A stretch of DNA of 39,206 bases from assembly GCA_002316385.1 (NCBI GenBank), contig DCDL01000006.1, positions 28,710-67,915 of the forward strand, given 5' to 3'. The notes beneath the pieces are model-generated. The model was not told where the DNA came from. It saw nothing but the letters and a program-made list of their open reading frames with translations, and searched no databases. This document shows positions 1 through 8,453 of the stretch, piece by piece (the first letter of the stretch is position 1; every line of letters begins with the position of its first letter). The stretch is from Clostridium sp. UBA1056 (GTDB lineage: Bacteria; Bacillota; Clostridia; Clostridiales; Clostridiaceae). Both the position numbers and the translations under genes were made by a program.

Positions 1-22
1 TTATTTATTTTTTGAAGATGCC

Positions 23-1849
23 CTAATTGGCCACTTCAAACTGACTGTAATAAAGAGAAGCATAGAAACCATTTTGTGCTAGAAGGCTCTCATGATTTCC
101 TCTCTCCACTATATCTCCATCCTTTACAACTAAAATCATATCTGCATTTTGAATAGTTGACAATCTGTGAGCTATGACAAAGCTTGTTTTATCTTTCATA
201 AGCTTTGATAAAGCTTTTTGAATTTCTACTTCTGTTCTTGTATCTACGCTGGAAGTTGCTTCATCCAATATCATAATTGTAGGATTAGTCATCATGGCAC
301 GAGCAATAGTTAAAAGTTGCATCTGTCCTTGAGATACATTAGATGTCTCACTAGAGATTACAGTATCATATCCTTGTGGAAGTGTACGAATAAAATGATC
401 GCAGCAGGCCGCTTTAGCAGCAGCTACAATCTCCTCTCGTGTAGCATCCATCTTACCATAAGCAATATTCTCAGCTATTGTGCCTTCAAATAGCCATGTG
501 TCTTGAAGTACCATACCAATTTGTCGACGCAATGCACTACGAGAAATCTCAGTAATATTAACCCCATCAATGGATATTAGGCCACCATTCAACTCATAAA
601 AACGCATGATCAGGTTAATTAATGTAGTTTTTCCTCCACCAGTTGGACCAACAATGGCTACCATTTCATTAGGCTTTACTTCCAAATTCAAGTTCTTTAT
701 TAAAGTTCTCTCTGGTGTGTATCCAAACTTTACATTCTCAAAAGTCACTCTGCCGTTAGATATTGGGAATGTACTAGATGCGCTATCTGTAATCTCTTCC
801 TCTTCATCTAATAGTTCAAAAACTCTCTCAGCTCCAGCTATAGCAGATTGTAGAGACATAATAACATAAGCAGCTTGAGTAACAGGCTCAGAAACTTGAT
901 TTACATATTGTAAAAATGCCTGAATCCCACCTAAGGAAATCTGTCCACTAAGTGTCATCAGTCCTCCTACAATAGCTGTTGCCACGAAACCTAATTGATT
1001 CAAAAGCCTTATTGTTGGATATATAGCAAAATCAACGAACTGTGCCTTTCTATTTGCTTCAAACTGCTTGTGATTTAAATGAGAAATCTCTTCAATCACA
1101 TCAGATTGTTGATTAAATACCTTGATTATGCGATTACCTGAATATACTTCTTCAATTTTTCCACTTAAGGCACCCATGGCAGCAAAATTCTCTGCATAAT
1201 AACGCTGACTTAATTGGGATACAAAATTTGTTGCAATAGCACTGATACTAACAAATATAAGAACCAAAAGAGCTAACTTTGGATTTAAGATAACCATAGC
1301 AATAATGGTGAGTATAATTGTAAAGCAAGAAGATATAAACTGCATGAAGCCCACCTGCATCACCATGGATACTTTTTCAAGATCATTTGTTACTCTACTC
1401 ATAACATCTCCTGTTTTATGTGAATCAAAGTAACGTAATGGTAGCTTATTGATTTTCTCGCTGATATCCTGGCGTAGAGATAAGGTTAAGTTTTCACCGA
1501 TGCTAGCTACGATGTACTGCTGCATATAAGAAAGTAAACTGCTAGCAATGGTAGCTAATATTAAAAGTAAAACTGGTATAGCCAGTGCATTTGTCACCGC
1601 AGATAGAACACTTACAGAGCCATCAAAGCTACGGATTATATTTACTAGATTATCAATGGCTACTCCAACGATAAGGGGCATAGCTGCATAGGCTGCACTA
1701 CTGATTAATGCTGATATTCCCACAATCATTAGCTTTTTCTTCTGTGGTGCCAAGTGGCTCATTAATCTTTTAATAGTCTTTTTTGTATTTTGAGGCATAT
1801 CCTCATTGAATGGCAATGTGTCATTGTTTTTTTTCTTATCCTTTTTCAT
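23..1849 (-). CDS. ABC exporter half-transporter (permease-ATPase), catalytically consensus subunit
   Basis: A 608-residue type I exporter half: an N-terminal six-helix membrane domain (about residues 40-330) fused to a nucleotide-binding domain. Walker A GPTGGGKTT is near residue 400, Walker B IMILDEATSSVD near 524 with the catalytic Glu present, and the H-loop is IAHRLS near 557. The signature is VSQGQ (near 502) instead of LSGGQ. In heterodimeric exporters (BmrCD, LmrCD, TM287/288) the degraded signature lies on the subunit that carries the good catalytic residues, which fits here. It is the second gene of an operon: its AAGGAGG site lies in the last codons of the upstream ABC gene, 4 bp away. 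It probably exports drugs or lipophilic compounds; the substrate cannot be told. Architecture is certain, substrate is not. Confidence 0.93.
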   Translation of the reverse strand: MKKDKKKNNDTLPFNEDMPQNTKKTIKRLMSHLAPQKKKLMIVGISALISSAAYAAMPLIVGVAIDNLVNIIRSFDGSVSVLSAVTNALAIPVLLLILATIASSLLSYMQQYIVASIGENLTLSLRQDISEKINKLPLRYFDSHKTGDVMSRVTNDLEKVSMVMQVGFMQFISSCFTIILTIIAMVILNPKLALLVLIFVSISAIATNFVSQLSQRYYAENFAAMGALSGKIEEVYSGNRIIKVFNQQSDVIEEISHLNHKQFEANRKAQFVDFAIYPTIRLLNQLGFVATAIVGGLMTLSGQISLGGIQAFLQYVNQVSEPVTQAAYVIMSLQSAIAGAERVFELLDEEEEITDSASSTFPISNGRVTFENVKFGYTPERTLIKNLNLEVKPNEMVAIVGPTGGGKTTLINLIMRFYELNGGLISIDGVNITEISRSALRRQIGMVLQDTWLFEGTIAENIAYGKMDATREEIVAAAKAACCDHFIRTLPQGYDTVISSETSNVSQGQMQLLTIARAMMTNPTIMILDEATSSVDTRTEVEIQKALSKLMKDKTSFVIAHRLSTIQNADMILVVKDGDIVERGNHESLLAQNGFYASLYYSQFEVAN

Positions 1850-1853
1850 TAAA

Positions 1854-3581
1854 TCAAGCCTCCTTTAGGTTCATCTGACTTTTAGCAATTGCCTGATATA
1901 CAGAACAGTTTTTCATTAGAGTATCATGTTTTCCAATTCCCACTAATTCTCCTTCATCTAGTACAAGGATTTGGTCTGCATCCATAATGGTGCTTACTCT
2001 CTGGGCAATTATAATCTTAACTGCGTCAGTCATATTTTCTTTCAGTGATTTACGCAGTACAGCGTCGGTTTTTAAGTCTAGAGCAGAAAAGCTATCGTCA
2101 AAAATATATACTGGAACCTTTTTTATAAGGGCCCTTGCAATGGCCAAACGCTGTTTCTGTCCACCTGAAAAGTTAGAGCCACCTTGGGCAACTGGAGAGC
2201 CTAATCCCAGAGGTAATTTTTCTACAAAAGAATCTGCTTGAGAAATACTTAATGCTCTTATCATATCTTCCTTAGTTGCAGCTTTATAACCCATTCTAAG
2301 GTTGTCCTCAATTGTACCACTGAATAAGAAAGCCTTCTGAGGAACAGAACCAATACTGTCCCTTAATTCTTGTTGTGATAAGTTTCGTATATCCAAACCA
2401 TTGAGCCTAATCTGACCCTCATCTATGTCATGTAGTCTAAGAATAAGATTAGCAATAGTACTCTTACCAGAACCGGTACTTCCAATGATGGCCGTGGTCT
2501 GTCCTTCGTTGCAACAGAATGATAGATTTTTTATAACTGGCTCCTCTGCTCCATGATAAAAGAAGGATACATTTTCAAATTCCACCACCGGTGCATTTCC
2601 TCTTACGCCTCCTAAATTTTTGTTTAAATCCTGAATTTCTGGATTAATATCTAATACCTCTTCAATACGATTTAGACATGAGTACATTTTAGGAAGGGTA
2701 ACACTTGTTGTTGTAGCCATGATTAGATAGGCTAATGTAATAATAGAATATTCTGTAACTGCAGTGATTTGTCCGATTTCCATAGTACCTTTTATAGAAA
2801 GTAGTCCTCCTAACCAAACTATGACTGCCACGGACAAACCAATGATTAGCCATATGATAGGATTCAACACAGCAAATAGCTTGTTTAGTTTTATCATATC
2901 TGTAGCATAATTCTCAAAGGCTTTACCAGATCTACCTTCCTCGTATTTTTCATTTCCAAAAGCACGTATAACACGGATTCCAGTGATAGACTCTCTTATT
3001 ACTTGGTTAATACGATCTAATTTAGCTTGAACCCTCTGAGAAATATGATTTGATTTCTTAAGGACCACTACAGCAAAGGCCATGAATATCACCACACTGA
3101 AAATCAGTACGAATGATAGAGCCAAACTAGTATCTGATGTCATAACAATAGATGCCCCAATAATAAGGGGAGCTGGAACAATCAATTGTAAGACCAATCC
3201 AAGAGTTATTTGCAGATTAGAAATATCCGCAGTTGTACGTGTAATCATAGAAGAAACACCAATGGTGTCAAATTCATGGATAGATAATTCTTGACTCTTA
3301 CGAAAAATTTTATCTCTCATGTCATAGCCAAAAACTGCAGCTAAATCAGCAGAATAGTAGCTTCCCAAAACAGCTGCTACCGTTGTCACTAGTACAACTA
3401 CTAGCATTTGAACTCCTATACGAAGAATCTCCGTCATATCTCCTTTTAAAATTCCATTATCTACAATACCTGCAATTAGAAATGGAATCAGTAATGTTCC
3501 GACTACCTGTCCTAAAAGCATAATCAACGTTATTGCTACTTTTCCTTTTCTCTCTTTTAGGAACAGTTTTAAATATTTCAT
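1854..3581 (-). CDS. ABC exporter half-transporter (permease-ATPase), degenerate-site subunit
   Basis: A 575-residue partner of the downstream exporter half with the same membrane-domain plus ATPase layout. Walker A is GSTGSGKS (near residue 364) and the signature is a canonical FSGGQKQRLAIARA (near 468). Walker B ends in FDDS, so Asp replaces the catalytic Glu, and the H-loop reads IAQRVS, so Gln replaces the switch His. These are the usual marks of the non-hydrolytic site of a heterodimeric exporter. The subunit supplies a good signature to its partner's catalytic site. It is first in the operon, read from a MerR-type promoter at 3632-3662, and lies divergent from the MerR gene. Residue substitutions are seen directly; the heterodimer is inferred from family knowledge. 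Confidence 0.93.
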   Translation of the reverse strand: MKYLKLFLKERKGKVAITLIMLLGQVVGTLLIPFLIAGIVDNGILKGDMTEILRIGVQMLVVVLVTTVAAVLGSYYSADLAAVFGYDMRDKIFRKSQELSIHEFDTIGVSSMITRTTADISNLQITLGLVLQLIVPAPLIIGASIVMTSDTSLALSFVLIFSVVIFMAFAVVVLKKSNHISQRVQAKLDRINQVIRESITGIRVIRAFGNEKYEEGRSGKAFENYATDMIKLNKLFAVLNPIIWLIIGLSVAVIVWLGGLLSIKGTMEIGQITAVTEYSIITLAYLIMATTTSVTLPKMYSCLNRIEEVLDINPEIQDLNKNLGGVRGNAPVVEFENVSFFYHGAEEPVIKNLSFCCNEGQTTAIIGSTGSGKSTIANLILRLHDIDEGQIRLNGLDIRNLSQQELRDSIGSVPQKAFLFSGTIEDNLRMGYKAATKEDMIRALSISQADSFVEKLPLGLGSPVAQGGSNFSGGQKQRLAIARALIKKVPVYIFDDSFSALDLKTDAVLRKSLKENMTDAVKIIIAQRVSTIMDADQILVLDEGELVGIGKHDTLMKNCSVYQAIAKSQMNLKEA

Positions 3582-3631
3582 AATGTACCTCCGTTATGTA
3601 AATTAGTTTGCAGAAATTCCTGTTCAGTGGT

Positions 3632-3662
3632 ATTATAAACCTTAAAGTGACTTTAAGGTCAA
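3632..3662 (-). promoter_or_regulatory. MerR-type promoter and operator for the ABC operon
   Basis: On the minus strand TTGACC (3662-3657) and TATAAT (3637-3632) are separated by 19 bp instead of the normal 17. A 9-3-9 perfect dyad, ACCTTAAAG-TGA-CTTTAAGGT (3639-3659), fills the spacer. Overlong spacers with a dyad in the spacer are the hallmark of promoters that MerR-family activators untwist. The MerR gene starts 28 bp away on the other strand, so the site probably serves both. Confidence 0.85.
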
Positions 3663-3689
3663 TAGTTTATTAAAAATTTGGAGGCCGTT

Positions 3690-4490
3690 ATGAAGTATAG
3701 ATCTTATATGACGATCAGCGAATTTTCCCGTATCACTGGTATTAAAAGTGAGAATCTAAGATATTATGATCAAATTGGGTTACTGTCTCCAGAATGTCGT
3801 GGTGAAAACGGATATCGATATTATACTCGAAGGCAGCTTAATACCTCATATTTAATAGTTTCTCTCAGAGAACTTGGTATTGGTATAGAAGAAATCAAGA
3901 AGTATGTAGATAGACGTACTCCTGAGCAGATGTTTTCTTTGTTTAAATCACAGAAAAAACATATATTAAAGGAAATGAAAAAACTTCAGCGCATGCTTGA
4001 GGTTATGAACTTATACATGGATATGGCAGAGGATGCTCTTAAATATGAGGAGAACAGCATAAATATAGAATATAAAAAGAAAGAGCCCATTTTTTTAGGA
4101 CCCATACTTTCTACTGATGATCTAGATGATTCTTTCATTTCATTTTATGATTTTGCTGCTGAGAATGGAATTGATTTAGGATATCCCCTTGGCACTATTA
4201 TATATAAAGAAAATATTCAATCTGGAAAGCCCCTATTAGTTTCACAATGTTATTTTAAAGTAGAGAACGACCAAAATGCATATAAGCCAGAAGGGAAATA
4301 TGTTGTAATCTATGGCAGATGTGCTTATGGAGAATCAGATGAACTCTACCAAAAGCTATTTACATTTATAGAAGAAAATAAATTACGCATTTGTGGTCAC
4401 GCCTATGAGGAATATCCTCTAAATGAACTTTCCACTAAGGATGAACAACAATACTGTGTAAAGATAGAAATTATGGTGGAGGATATCTGA
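3690..4490 (+). CDS. MerR-family activator with GyrI-like effector-binding domain
   Basis: The start is the ATG at 3690, which sits after GGAGG; an upstream TTG at 3678 would place the ribosome site inside the gene. The N-terminal 70 residues are a MerR winged helix (MTISEFSRITGIKSENLRYY, then the wing GENGYRYYTRRQL), followed by a coiled coil (about 80-120). A C-terminal domain of about 140 residues resembles the BmrR/GyrI effector-binding fold. BmrR-type proteins bind lipophilic cations and activate drug exporters. Here the gene is divergent from an ABC exporter whose promoter has the expected 19-bp spacer, so it is very probably that operon's ligand-responsive activator. The ligand is unknown. 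Confidence 0.9.
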   Translation: MKYRSYMTISEFSRITGIKSENLRYYDQIGLLSPECRGENGYRYYTRRQLNTSYLIVSLRELGIGIEEIKKYVDRRTPEQMFSLFKSQKKHILKEMKKLQRMLEVMNLYMDMAEDALKYEENSINIEYKKKEPIFLGPILSTDDLDDSFISFYDFAAENGIDLGYPLGTIIYKENIQSGKPLLVSQCYFKVENDQNAYKPEGKYVVIYGRCAYGESDELYQKLFTFIEENKLRICGHAYEEYPLNELSTKDEQQYCVKIEIMVEDI

Positions 4491-4515
4491 TTTCTAAAAC
4501 TATCTTCACCATACT

Positions 4516-4995
4516 CTATCTACTATACTCATTTGGAACAGATAACCCTTCTCTTTCGTCATCCCAAGCTAACGAGCTAATTTTCCATCCATTTGGTGTT
4601 TTAATAAATTGTATTGTTTTCATTCCCTTAGTTTCAAATGCTTCACCTGACATTATTCCTGATTTTTTATAGAGACTGAAGCGGTGGGTAATATTGCCAA
4701 ATATTTCAGTTTTATTGAATAATTCTTCTTCTTTGAAATCAATCAATACACCCTCATTTAGCATTTTTTCACGAGGTTCTATAAACTGCTGAAGGTTGTA
4801 AATTTCAAGTGTAGAATCAATACTTTTAATAATTAGTCCTTCAGGTATAAACAGCTGATATATGGCACTTAAATCTACTTTGCATCCTTCTTTTACAGAA
4901 AATAAACCAAAGAAAGTGGTTGCTATTTCATCTAGAATTGCTTTTGTTTCTAATTTTTGTTGGTTTTCTTCAACCACTTCAATTTTTGATTTCAT
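4516..4995 (-). CDS. NTF2-like / SnoaL-like protein
   Basis: A 159-residue soluble protein starting at an ATG preceded by AAAGGAGAGG. The pattern, an N-terminal helix (ILDEIATTFFGLF), a middle with FIPEGLIIKS, and C-terminal strands ending TPNGWKISSLAWDDER, matches NTF2-fold proteins of the DUF4440/SnoaL kind, where the closing strand usually reads NGWKI.S..W. Such proteins bind small hydrophobic ligands or act as isomerases, but no catalytic residues can be assigned here. No signal peptide. It runs toward the MerR gene (convergent, 25 bp apart). Fold assignment is by motif only. Confidence 0.65.
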   Translation of the reverse strand: MKSKIEVVEENQQKLETKAILDEIATTFFGLFSVKEGCKVDLSAIYQLFIPEGLIIKSIDSTLEIYNLQQFIEPREKMLNEGVLIDFKEEELFNKTEIFGNITHRFSLYKKSGIMSGEAFETKGMKTIQFIKTPNGWKISSLAWDDEREGLSVPNEYSR

Positions 4996-5040
4996 TTTTT
5001 CCTCTCCTTTTCATGCCTCCGATAACTTACACCAAACAGC

Positions 5041-5595
5041 TTAATTTAGCTTATCCTTACTTTGAATTCTGCCAAAAAGCAACGCATCATAATATTTATC
5101 TTCTATAAAATAGTTATCTTTTAATCGCCCTTCTAACTCATACCCGTTCTTTTCTAATATCCTAGCAGAACCAATATTTGCGTCCACTACAGATGCATGG
5201 GTCTTGTGTAGATTAAGCGATTCGAAGGCGAAATCATTCATTAATGCAACACACTCCGATCCATATCCCTTGCCCCAATGATCTTTATGAAAAACATAAC
5301 CAATTTCGGCTTGTTTTGCTTCTTCATCAAAATTGAAAATCATGGCTGTCCCTATAATTTCCTGAGTTGATTTTATAATAACAGAGGCATATAAATGAGT
5401 ACCATCTGACTCACGCTTCAACATTGTCTCAATATGCTCACTAGTTTCATTTAAAGTTTTCATTAATCTCCAGCCAATAAAACGTGAAACTGCTTCATCT
5501 GATGCATAACTATGTATAGCTTGAGCATCACTTTTACTTAGTGTCTTAAAAGAGATATTTTTACCTTCCAATGAATGAAATAAATTTACGTTCAT
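5041..5595 (-). CDS. GNAT acetyltransferase, RimJ/RimL type
   Basis: 184 residues with an AAGGGGAG site before the ATG. The acetyl-CoA loop is visible as VFHKDHWGKGYGSECVALM (Q/RxxGxG/A form, near residue 95), followed by LNLHKTHASVVDANIGSARI and EKNGYELEGRLKDNYF, which are typical of the RimJ/RimL branch that acetylates N-termini or small amines. It is one of seven GNAT loci in the window (five intact). Substrate unknown. It is followed on the same strand by a tiny CxxC ORF and another GNAT upstream. Confidence 0.88.
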   Translation of the reverse strand: MNVNLFHSLEGKNISFKTLSKSDAQAIHSYASDEAVSRFIGWRLMKTLNETSEHIETMLKRESDGTHLYASVIIKSTQEIIGTAMIFNFDEEAKQAEIGYVFHKDHWGKGYGSECVALMNDFAFESLNLHKTHASVVDANIGSARILEKNGYELEGRLKDNYFIEDKYYDALLFGRIQSKDKLN

Positions 5596-5684
5596 GTTCT
5601 TCTCCCCTTACTATTATTTTAAATTTATTATATTATATGGGAATTTAGTTGTAAATATAAGCTAGTGTATCATAAAATGCAAAG

Positions 5685-5807
5685 CTAGTTCCATTTATTA
5701 TTGGGTTTATAAAGGCTAGAAATAGAAGTCTTCCAAACTATACATTGTTCAGCATTGTCCATGTATACTTGTTCACTGCAACCATTACATTCATGTATAT
5801 CTGACAT
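5685..5807 (-). CDS. Possible 40-residue cysteine-containing mini-protein
   Basis: A short ORF, starting MSDIHECNGCSEQVYM and ending at a TAG. It has one CxxC (CNGC) and a further Cys (NAEQC) spaced like the first half of a zinc ribbon; the second CxxC is missing, so it may be the head of a longer decayed zinc-finger gene. An AGAGG sequence lies about 10 bases before the ATG. It fills the gap between two GNAT genes. I do not recognise a family. Confidence 0.35.
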   Translation of the reverse strand: MSDIHECNGCSEQVYMDNAEQCIVWKTSISSLYKPNNKWN

Positions 5808-5860
5808 TTCTTACATACCTCTTAATTAGTCCATCTTCTATTTGAATCACGACATAAAAA

Positions 5861-5891
5861 ATACCGCATATTCATTTGAATAGTACGGTAT
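5861..5891 (-). terminator. Intrinsic terminator of the upstream GNAT gene
   Basis: ATACCGcaTATTCA-TT-TGAATAgtaCGGTAT forms a hairpin. Read on the minus strand it is followed by TTTTTTAT, so it ends transcription of the GNAT gene at 5976-6539. Confidence 0.75.
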
Positions 5892-5975
5892 CTTAATAAA
5901 TAACTTATTTTTATCTTAATAATATTAAAAATGATTTCTGTAACCTTCTATCTAATCTTTAATACAAATTAAAAT

Positions 5976-6539
5976 TTATTCGTTATTTTTTATTTGTTTC
6001 CATTCATCCTCTAGAATTGCCATTAAAATATCGTCAGCAAATTCTTTTCCATTCCAGATAGCATCACGTAGTACGCCTTCACGTTTGAAGCCAGCCGCAA
6101 GATAAGCCTTTTCTGCATGGAGATTGAATGAGAATACATCTAACTCCAGTCGATGAAGTTTTAATTTTTCAAACGCAAAATCTCTTGTCTTTTTTATAGC
6201 CCAAGAGCCAATTCCTTTACCACGTTCATTTGAGTTGAAAATACCAATACGAAAATTTGCACTTCGTGCATCCCAGTCGATTTCGTTGATTACACTTTCT
6301 CCAATAATACGTCCATCAGGTGAAATAATTAGAAAATCATAACGGTCATCTGACTCTATACATTGCTTAAAGAAATTGACTACTTCATCGTGTGTAAATA
6401 CTTCTTTGCATCCCGTAAGACGTGCTACCTCTACATCTAAAGGATTGAAATTCTGCGAGAAATATTCTTCAGCATCTTCTGTGCGTGATAGTCTTAATAT
6501 AAATCCACACTTTTCCCATACTTGCCCTATTTTATTCAT
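5976..6539 (-). CDS. GNAT acetyltransferase, RimJ/RimL type
   Basis: 187 residues counting from the ATG at 6539; a TTG at 6551 is in frame but lies on the GGAGG site, so the ATG is preferred. Motif A reads FNSNERGKGIGSWAIKKTRD, with FEKLKLHRLELDVFSFNLHA and AGFKREGVLRDAIWNGKEF after it. These are signatures of RimJ/RimL-like N-acetyltransferases of the spermidine/diamine or ribosomal-protein type. It is followed by its own terminator and so is likely monocistronic. Only about 25-30% alike by eye to the GNAT at 5041, so not a recent duplicate. Confidence 0.88.
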   Translation of the reverse strand: MNKIGQVWEKCGFILRLSRTEDAEEYFSQNFNPLDVEVARLTGCKEVFTHDEVVNFFKQCIESDDRYDFLIISPDGRIIGESVINEIDWDARSANFRIGIFNSNERGKGIGSWAIKKTRDFAFEKLKLHRLELDVFSFNLHAEKAYLAAGFKREGVLRDAIWNGKEFADDILMAILEDEWKQIKNNE

Positions 6540-6611
6540 TGTTACCTCCAAATCCCCATTTATATGTTAGTTCAATAAGTAATTAACCCACAATTTGATA
6601 CAATTATACGC

Positions 6612-7106
6612 CTATCTCACACGCCCTACTTTTCCTTTTTTAAAGTCACTATAGGCAGTATCTAGCATAATGCTTATACTTTCGTAGTTATTCCATGTAT
6701 CTTCCACTTCATATATGTTGTATTCTATATCGAACTCACACAAAACCAAGTCTGGATAATCTCTTAAATAGTATTCATAATAACCTTTTGTAAATTCAAG
6801 TCCCTCCTGATTAAAATCTTCACTCCATAACTTGCCATCACAATTTTTAAGTAAAAACTCCACTCCTGTCATCTGTTCATTTCTTACTTTCTCCAAGTCT
6901 TCCTTGGAATATTTACTATGAATACTTCCTTCCAAATTATGTTTAATAATCCATGCTATATACATTCCCATATGAGTTGCAGCATACACTAATCCAGCTT
7001 TAATATGCTTGCTATCTTCTTTATTCTCTTCACAATTAAAGCGCTTACAGTATCCATCATAGGCATCATCAAAATGCCAATTTGCATTATCAAAATAATC
7101 TTCCAT
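6612..7106 (-). CDS. DUF7832-like conserved hypothetical protein
   Basis: 164 residues, ATG after AAGGAGTAATAAG. The N-terminal pattern (NWHFDDAYDGY, then AATHMGMYIAWIIKHNL) matches a family in which a DDAxWHxxGD-like stretch is followed by AATHIGMFLAW; I know it as DUF7832, with no defined function. The rest is acidic and soluble (VEFLLKNCDGKLWSEDF, TKGYYEYYLRDYPDL). These proteins often occur near immunity or contact-system genes, but no toxin is seen next to it here. Its upstream region contains the leader-like sequence at 7343-7372. Confidence 0.6.
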   Translation of the reverse strand: MEDYFDNANWHFDDAYDGYCKRFNCEENKEDSKHIKAGLVYAATHMGMYIAWIIKHNLEGSIHSKYSKEDLEKVRNEQMTGVEFLLKNCDGKLWSEDFNQEGLEFTKGYYEYYLRDYPDLVLCEFDIEYNIYEVEDTWNNYESISIMLDTAYSDFKKGKVGRVR

Positions 7107-7556
7107 CTTATTACTCCTTATATGTTCATATTCTATATTACCTTTTTACATAATCTTCTTATTATAATTTAAAACACTTGAAAGATATTGGCTTAATATA
7201 CATCTTAAATCATCATCTATATTGGTTTAAAGAATAACTATTTTACGACTTTTTACAAATATGATTAAACTAATGTGAAAATTATACCATAATACCTATA
7301 TATTTTCACTAATTATAGAAAGCATAAGAATTTTTAACACCGCATTATTCAATTCTCAAAGATCATTATTCTTATCTTCATTTCCAATTAGTTATGTCGC
7401 ATTTTTTCCCGTGCTCTTTCCTATATTCCTAACTTCTTAACTTCCATACTTCCGATATTCTACCCAGTTCAAACCGTTGATATAACTAGGATTGAGCCTC
7501 CTAGAGGAATACTATGTTTTTTAAACATATATATTTAATTTTTCAAAAATAATTAA
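7107..7556. other. Gene-free stretch with leader-like and inverted-repeat sequence
   Basis: No plausible ORF. It holds a 26-base stretch at 7343-7368 (on the minus strand GATCTTTGAGAATTGAATAA) of the kind seen in clostridial rRNA leader and spacer regions, and the first copy of the inverted repeat described at 7398-7530. Confidence 0.5.
7398..7530 (-). repeat. Inverted repeat, copy 1 (partner at 21217-21333)
   Basis: Read on the minus strand this matches the plus strand at 21217-21333 over about 115 bases with roughly 20% difference, including GAACTGGGTAGAATATCGGA against AAACTGGGTGGAATATCGGA, and a purine-rich run built from GGAAGT-like units. Both copies have stop codons in all useful frames. 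Confidence 0.75.
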
Positions 7557-7688
7557 TATAAATTGTTAAATAATTCTTTTAAGATATTAGCAGAACATAC
7601 ATGGAGAGTTTCTTTAATAGCTTTATTTATTGAGCCTTATTTAAAGGAAAAAGTAGATACATCTAGGTTATTAAAAATGATTATTTAA
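7557..7688 (+). pseudogene. Remnant of an HD-domain hydrolase (YfbR-like)
   Basis: An open frame of 43 codons without a start encodes ILAEHTWRVSLIALFIEP followed by LKEKVDTSRLLKMII and a stop. HD-domain 5'-nucleotidase-like proteins carry a VAEHSWRvALiAl motif followed by a KVLKMaLIHDL motif; here the frame stops exactly where the metal-binding HD pair should follow. The N-terminus is also missing. It is a truncated fragment next to the island's inverted repeat. Confidence 0.6.
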
Positions 7689-7702
7689 TATAATTAAAAG
7701 TG

Positions 7703-7726
7703 AAGGGGCTTTCGCGAAAGCCCCTT
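7703..7726. terminator. Perfect palindromic bidirectional terminator
   Basis: AAGGGGCTTTCG and its exact reverse complement form a 24-bp perfect palindrome with A/T-rich flanks. It lies directly after the HD-domain remnant on the plus strand. The 270 bases after it (7727-7997) hold nothing I can name. Confidence 0.75.
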
Positions 7727-7997
7727 TAATAAACTTGAATATAATGACCTTTTTTTAAGGCCATATGAGGATATGAGCCATCTAAAAGGTATAACCACAG
7801 TTTAGATGGTAATAAGACTATTTTTTACTCATCATTAAGTAGTATCTAATAATAAATGAACTCAAATCTATAACAAAGATCATATATAATATAAACTAAT
7901 ATTGTACATACAACTAAAACATCTAAATATATAATAAAGAATAATGGTAGCTCTATTAATAAAGAAAGTAATATCTCGTTACTACACTAACTTTATA

Positions 7998-8097
7998 TTA
8001 TGCATTACAATTTTTATAACATCCATAGAAACACAAAGTTGCCTTCATAATTTCTTTGTAAGTAAATTTACCATTACATTTTTCACATTTTTAATCA
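7998..8097 (-). pseudogene. Frameshifted cxxc_20_cxxc-type zinc-ribbon remnant
   Basis: The minus strand reads KCEKCNGKFTYKEIMKATLC, then YKNCNA and a stop. This resembles the small cxxc_20_cxxc proteins (CxxC, then KFSYKEIxKS, then a second CxxC). An ATG at 8097 starts in a different frame; the A-run between the ATG and the first Cys codon holds a frameshift, and the second CxxC has decayed to CYKNC. Confidence 0.4.
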
Positions 8098-8201
8098 TAA
8101 ATTACCGTCTCAATTTTCTCTGAATTATTTAACAGGTTATATTAATCACACCTATAAAAGAGTGTTATATTTTTAATTTGTAAACCTAAAATAAAAATTT
8201 T

Positions 8202-8453
8202 TTATTTTTTTCTCATATAATTTTTTAGATCATCTACATCCTTTTTTAGGCCTTCTACATCTTTTTTCACTTCATCTACTACCCTCAAGTTATCGGTAAG
8301 GTGTGATATTACAGCCTGATAGTTTTTTTCTCGTTCATCTTGCTTTGCATCTCTTTTTTCTTGAGCTTTTAATATATAGAACAATAAAAATATACTTAGT
8401 ACAGCCCAAATGCCTTGTGATAATGCAGCTTTTAGAATTTCATTTTCCATCAT
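8202..8453 (-). CDS. BhlA/UviB-family holin-like peptide
   Basis: 83 residues: a short N-terminus (MMENEILKAALSQGI), one strong membrane helix (WAVLSIFLLFYIL, residues about 16-28), then a long charged coiled coil rich in Lys/Asp/Glu with a repeat of LKKDVxxLK. This is the layout of BhlA/UviB proteins, which act like holins in bacteriocin or phage release. Its ATG lies inside the last codons of the sigma-like gene (14-bp overlap), with AAGGAG upstream, so the two are translationally coupled. In C. perfringens plasmid pIP404, uviA-uviB have the same order and accompany a UV-inducible bacteriocin; no bacteriocin gene is visible here. Confidence 0.85.
   Translation of the reverse strand: MMENEILKAALSQGIWAVLSIFLLFYILKAQEKRDAKQDEREKNYQAVISHLTDNLRVVDEVKKDVEGLKKDVDDLKNYMRKK

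Noticed and set aside
606..869. Plus-strand ORF of 87 codons inside the ABC gene, and similar ORFs at 1987-2241, 3082-3294, 4862-5108, 6376-6570, 18010-18261, 19822-20022, 21810-22124, 24685-25042 and 35297-35512.
   Set aside because: All lie antisense to, or out of frame within, well-supported genes and lack ribosome sites and family motifs.
7398..7530. The inverted repeat as a 5S rRNA relic, because of GGAAGTTAAG.
   Set aside because: The match is limited to about ten bases; the remaining conserved 5S positions are absent.
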